Shown here: in pieces, positions 33,441 through 35,819 of the stretch
Layout of the letters: each line of letters begins with the position of its first letter
Position numbering within the stretch: position 1 is the stretch's first letter
Origin: Streptococcus saliviloxodontae
Lineage (GTDB): Bacteria; Bacillota; Bacilli; Lactobacillales; Streptococcaceae
Direction of reading: 5' to 3'
NCBI RefSeq assembly: GCF_016908655.1
Contig: NZ_JAFBEI010000026.1
Span: 1 to 35,819 of the forward strand
DNA length: 35,819 nucleotides
Translations under genes and position numbers: made by a program
Notes under the pieces: generated by a model
What the model was told of the DNA's origin: nothing
The model's database searches: none
The model's input: only the letters and a program-made list of their open reading frames with translations

Positions 33441-34244
33441 ATGGTAGAATATAACTGGAATGAAAGACATATCATCACTTTTCCAGAGGAAAAATTAGCT
33501 CTTTCAACGAAAGATTTGCATGTTTATTATGGTGAGAAAGAAGCCATCAAAGGGATTGATATGCAATTTGAAAAAAATAAAATCACAGCTCTCATCGGTC
33601 CTTCAGGTTGTGGAAAATCAACATTTTTACGTAGTTTGAATCGTATGAATGATACGATTGATATCGCAAGGGTAACTGGTGAAATCCTTTTTGAAGGGAT
33701 TGACGTTAACGCCCCAAATATTAACGTCTATGAGATGCGAAAACATATTGGAATGGTTTTCCAGCGTCCAAACCCTTTTGCAAAATCAATTTACAACAAT
33801 ATCACATTTGCCCATGAGCGTGCCGGGGTTAAAGACAAGCAAGTTTTAGATGAGATTGTAGAAACGTCTTTGAAGCAAGCTGCACTTTGGGATCAAGTCA
33901 AGGATGATCTTCATAAATCAGCTTTGACACTATCAGGTGGTCAGCAACAACGTCTTTGTATTGCCCGTGCGATTTCTGTTAAGCCAGATATTTTGTTGAT
34001 GGATGAGCCAGCTTCCGCCCTTGATCCAATTGCGACCATGCAGTTGGAAGAGACCATGTTTGAGTTGAAAAAGAACTACTCAATCATTATCGTAACGCAT
34101 AATATGCAACAAGCAGCTCGAGCTAGTGACTATACCGCTTTCTTCTATCTTGGTGATTTGATTGAATACGATAAAACCAAAAATATTTTCCAAAATGCTA
34201 AGCTACAATCAACAAGTGATTACGTTTCAGGGCATTTTGGCTAA
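33441..34244 (+). CDS. pstB: Phosphate ABC transporter ATPase PstB, copy 1
   Basis: An ATP-hydrolysing subunit of the Pst importer, 267 aa. Walker [10 protein letters not shown] is at 53-61, the signature LSGGQQQR at 164-171, Walker B ILLMDEP near 184-190, and the H-loop histidine H220 in [10 protein letters not shown]. The N-terminus has about 20 extra residues. All catalytic residues are present. AAGGAG lies 9 nt upstream. Confidence 0.95.
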   Translation: MVEYNWNERHIITFPEEKLALSTKDLHVYYGEKEAIKGIDMQFEKNKITALIGPSGCGKSTFLRSLNRMNDTIDIARVTGEILFEGIDVNAPNINVYEMRKHIGMVFQRPNPFAKSIYNNITFAHERAGVKDKQVLDEIVETSLKQAALWDQVKDDLHKSALTLSGGQQQRLCIARAISVKPDILLMDEPASALDPIATMQLEETMFELKKNYSIIIVTHNMQQAARASDYTAFFYLGDLIEYDKTKNIFQNAKLQSTSDYVSGHFG

Positions 34245-34260
34245 TCTAGCAAGAAAGGAT

Positions 34261-34275
34261 ATGATTTCGTTTTGA
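34261..34275 (+). other. Five-codon mini-ORF (MISF-stop) in frame before pstB2
   Basis: ATG ATT TCG TTT TGA follows an AGAAAGGAT ribosome-site-like sequence and is in frame with the pstB2 ATG 15 nt past its stop. The pstB2 ATG itself has no ribosome-binding site nearby. This may give reinitiation-dependent translation, or be a relic of an older N-terminus. Confidence 0.4.
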
Positions 34276-34290
34276 AATCTAAAATCTATT

Positions 34291-35049
34291 ATGACAGAAC
34301 CTATTTTACAAGTTAGAGACCTTTCTGTTTACTACAATAAAAAGAAAGCTCTGAATAATGTTTCGATGGATTTCCATCCAAATGAGATCACTGCCTTGAT
34401 TGGCCCTTCTGGATCTGGAAAATCAACCTTGTTGCGTGCCATTAACCGTATGAGCGATTTAAACCCAGAAGTGACGCTAACAGGAGCTATTTCTTACAAC
34501 GGACATAACATTTATAGTCCCCGTACTGATACGGTTGAATTACGTAAAGAGATTGGCATGGTTTTCCAACAGCCCAACCCCTTCCCTATGTCTATATATG
34601 AAAATGTTGTGTATGGACTGCGTATCAAGGGAATCAAGGACAAGGCAATCTTAGACCAAGCAGTAGAGGAGTCCCTACGTGGGGCTTCAATCTGGGATGA
34701 GGTCAAGGATCGCCTTCATGATTCTGCGGTTGGTTTGTCTGGTGGTCAACAACAGCGTGTCTGTGTTGCGCGTGTTTTGGCGACGAGTCCTAAAATCATT
34801 CTTTTAGACGAACCAACATCAGCTCTAGACCCAATATCAGCTGGAAAAATTGAAGATACCCTCTATGGGTTGAAAGATAAGTACACGATGCTATTAGTGA
34901 CACGTTCTATGCAACAGGCATCGCGTATCTCAGACAAGACCGGTTTCTTCTTGGGAGGGGATTTGATTGAGTTTGGTGAGACTAAGCAAATGTTCCTAAA
35001 TCCTAAACACAAAGAGACTGAAGATTACATCACTGGTAAGTTTGGTTAA
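34291..35049 (+). CDS. pstB: Phosphate ABC transporter ATPase PstB, copy 2 (H-loop Arg variant)
   Basis: A second PstB paralogue, 252 aa. Walker [10 protein letters not shown] (38-46), signature LSGGQQQR (149-156) and Walker B IILLDEP (169-175) are intact. The H-loop histidine is replaced by arginine: [11 protein letters not shown]205, where the partner PstB1 has VTHNMQQA. The two may form a heterodimer with PstC/PstA in which only one catalytic site is canonical. I recall this variant from other streptococci. The start is preceded by no clear ribosome-binding site. Confidence 0.93.
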   Translation: MTEPILQVRDLSVYYNKKKALNNVSMDFHPNEITALIGPSGSGKSTLLRAINRMSDLNPEVTLTGAISYNGHNIYSPRTDTVELRKEIGMVFQQPNPFPMSIYENVVYGLRIKGIKDKAILDQAVEESLRGASIWDEVKDRLHDSAVGLSGGQQQRVCVARVLATSPKIILLDEPTSALDPISAGKIEDTLYGLKDKYTMLLVTRSMQQASRISDKTGFFLGGDLIEFGETKQMFLNPKHKETEDYITGKFG

Positions 35050-35090
35050 TACACTAACAGTCAATTAACAAAGAAAAAGAAAGAAAAGAT

Positions 35091-35741
35091 ATGCTACGTA
35101 CAAAATTCGAAGAAGAATTAGATAAATTACATAATCAATTTTATGCCATGGGGACAGAGGTCTTATCTCAAATCAATAAGACTGTACGTGCCTTTGTCAG
35201 TCATGATCGCGACTTAGCAAAGGAAGTTATTGCAGCTGATGATTTAGTCAATGAATACGAATCCAAATTAGAGAAAAAGTCACTTGAAATCATTGCCCTA
35301 CAACAACCGGTTTCCACTGACCTTCGTACGGTAATCACAGTCTTGAAAGCATCGAGCGATGTTGAACGTATGGGAGACCATGCGACGGCGATTGCTAAGG
35401 CGACTATTCGCATGAAAGGCGAAGAACGCATCGAAGCTGTCGAGCTTGAAATTAAAAAAATGGGTAAAGCTGTCAAAAATATGGTAGAAGATGCCCTAGA
35501 TGCCTACCTATCAGGTGATGCTGATCGCGCGTACGAAATCGCTGCTATGGATGAAATTGTTGATAATTACTTCAAGGATATTCAAGCGATTGCAGTAGAT
35601 GCGATTCGTGAACAACCTGAAGCAGCCTTTGCTGGAAAAGAGTACTTCCAAGTGTTGATGTATTTAGAGCGTATTGGTGACTATGCGCGTAACCTTTGTG
35701 AATGGGTTGTTTACTTGAATACTGGCACGACAAACGCATGA
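35091..35741 (+). CDS. phoU: Phosphate-transport regulator PhoU
   Basis: A 216-aa all-helical cytoplasmic regulator that modulates the Pst transporter and phosphate two-component signalling. It shows the two PhoU repeats with the metal-binding-type motifs SSDVERMGDHATAIAKA (about 87-103) and YLERIGDYARNLCEWV (about 191-206). The last residues read YLNTGTTNA and the codons for TTNA plus stop lie inside the 17-nt sequence identical to the MITE end, so the C-terminus may have been altered by an element. Relatives I recall end in a K-x-x-E-L type tail instead. Confidence 0.92.
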   Translation: MLRTKFEEELDKLHNQFYAMGTEVLSQINKTVRAFVSHDRDLAKEVIAADDLVNEYESKLEKKSLEIIALQQPVSTDLRTVITVLKASSDVERMGDHATAIAKATIRMKGEERIEAVELEIKKMGKAVKNMVEDALDAYLSGDADRAYEIAAMDEIVDNYFKDIQAIAVDAIREQPEAAFAGKEYFQVLMYLERIGDYARNLCEWVVYLNTGTTNA

Positions 35742-35742
35742 A
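35726..35742 (+). repeat. Copy of the MITE terminal repeat at the end of phoU
   Basis: CACGACAAACGCATGAA is identical to the first 17 nt of the inverted-repeat end of the element at 8274-8449 and includes the phoU stop codon. The sequence beyond it does not match the MITE interior. If a second end exists it lies past the window edge. Confidence 0.7.
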
Positions 35743-35782
35743 GAAAATATCGTTTTCAGAAATTAATTTCATAAACTAGATA

Positions 35783-35819
35783 AACGACCTCCGGTATAAT
35801 AGTAGTGGAGGTCGTTGTT
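35783..35819 (+). terminator. Likely pst operon terminator (incomplete at window edge)
   Basis: AACGACCTCC (35783-35792) pairs with GGAGGTCGTT (35807-35816), a 10-bp stem with a 14-nt loop. The window ends three bases later, so the expected T-run cannot be seen. The loop contains a chance TATAAT. Confidence 0.6.

Noticed and set aside
35795-35800. TATAAT near the window end
   Set aside because: It lies in the loop of a 10-bp hairpin that looks like the pst terminator, with no -35 and no gene visible downstream in the window.

Overview
The window looks like a chromosomal segment of a low-GC Gram-positive coccus, most likely a Streptococcus of the salivarius group (S. salivarius, S. thermophilus or S. 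vestibularis). I base this on strong AGGAGG-type ribosome sites, TG-extended -10 promoters, streptococcal-type proteins (MntE, PcrA, Spx, TruB/RibF, PstSCAB1B2-PhoU) and an efeOBU-tatCA block. Species is inferred from recognised families; no database search was run. I see no prophage, CRISPR array, rRNA or tRNA.

Layout. (1) 1-4750, minus strand: a manganese/cation exporter (mntE) and two tandem AgcS-type alanine/glycine:cation symporters. The upstream copy (2991-4319) is preceded by a tandem glycine riboswitch, a long structured leader and a terminator; the second copy has its own promoter. (2) 4750-7294: helicase pcrA. (3) 7295-11546: thiamine genes in two TPP-riboswitch units, thiE alone and thiW-HAD phosphatase-thiD-thiM, separated by a 176-bp MITE-like element. 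(4) 11577-16366: an iron-uptake and Tat export operon, efeO-efeB-efeU-tatC-tatA, in which the DyP peroxidase EfeB carries the twin-arginine signal. (5) 16371-20012: a HAD-IIB phosphatase, a small coding relic, metY (sulfhydrylase), a decayed flotillin-like pseudogene, and thiol peroxidase tpx. (6) 20092-24182: an orphan ECF S-component-like protein, an ArAE-type membrane protein, then a three-gene cluster of a single-TRD HsdS-like protein, a DUF2130 coiled-coil protein with a PD-(D/E)XK-like motif, and a GNAT. (7) 24234-25893: a DUF1858 + DUF438/hemerythrin/PAS pair. (8) 25891-30625: housekeeping block truB-ribF, spx-UPF0223-IMPase, and rsmF. (9) 30666-end: high-affinity phosphate operon pstS-pstC-pstA-pstB1-pstB2-phoU.

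Working together: several blocks serve nutrient or metal homeostasis (Mn export, Gly/Ala transport, thiamine salvage, Fe uptake, sulfur assimilation, Pi uptake), two of them under visible riboswitches. The less explained items are the MITE-like element with its 18-bp ends and 9-bp target duplication, the exact 17-bp copy of that end overlapping the phoU stop codon, the TRD/nuclease-like pair, and a 22-bp repeat linking two gene relics either side of metY.
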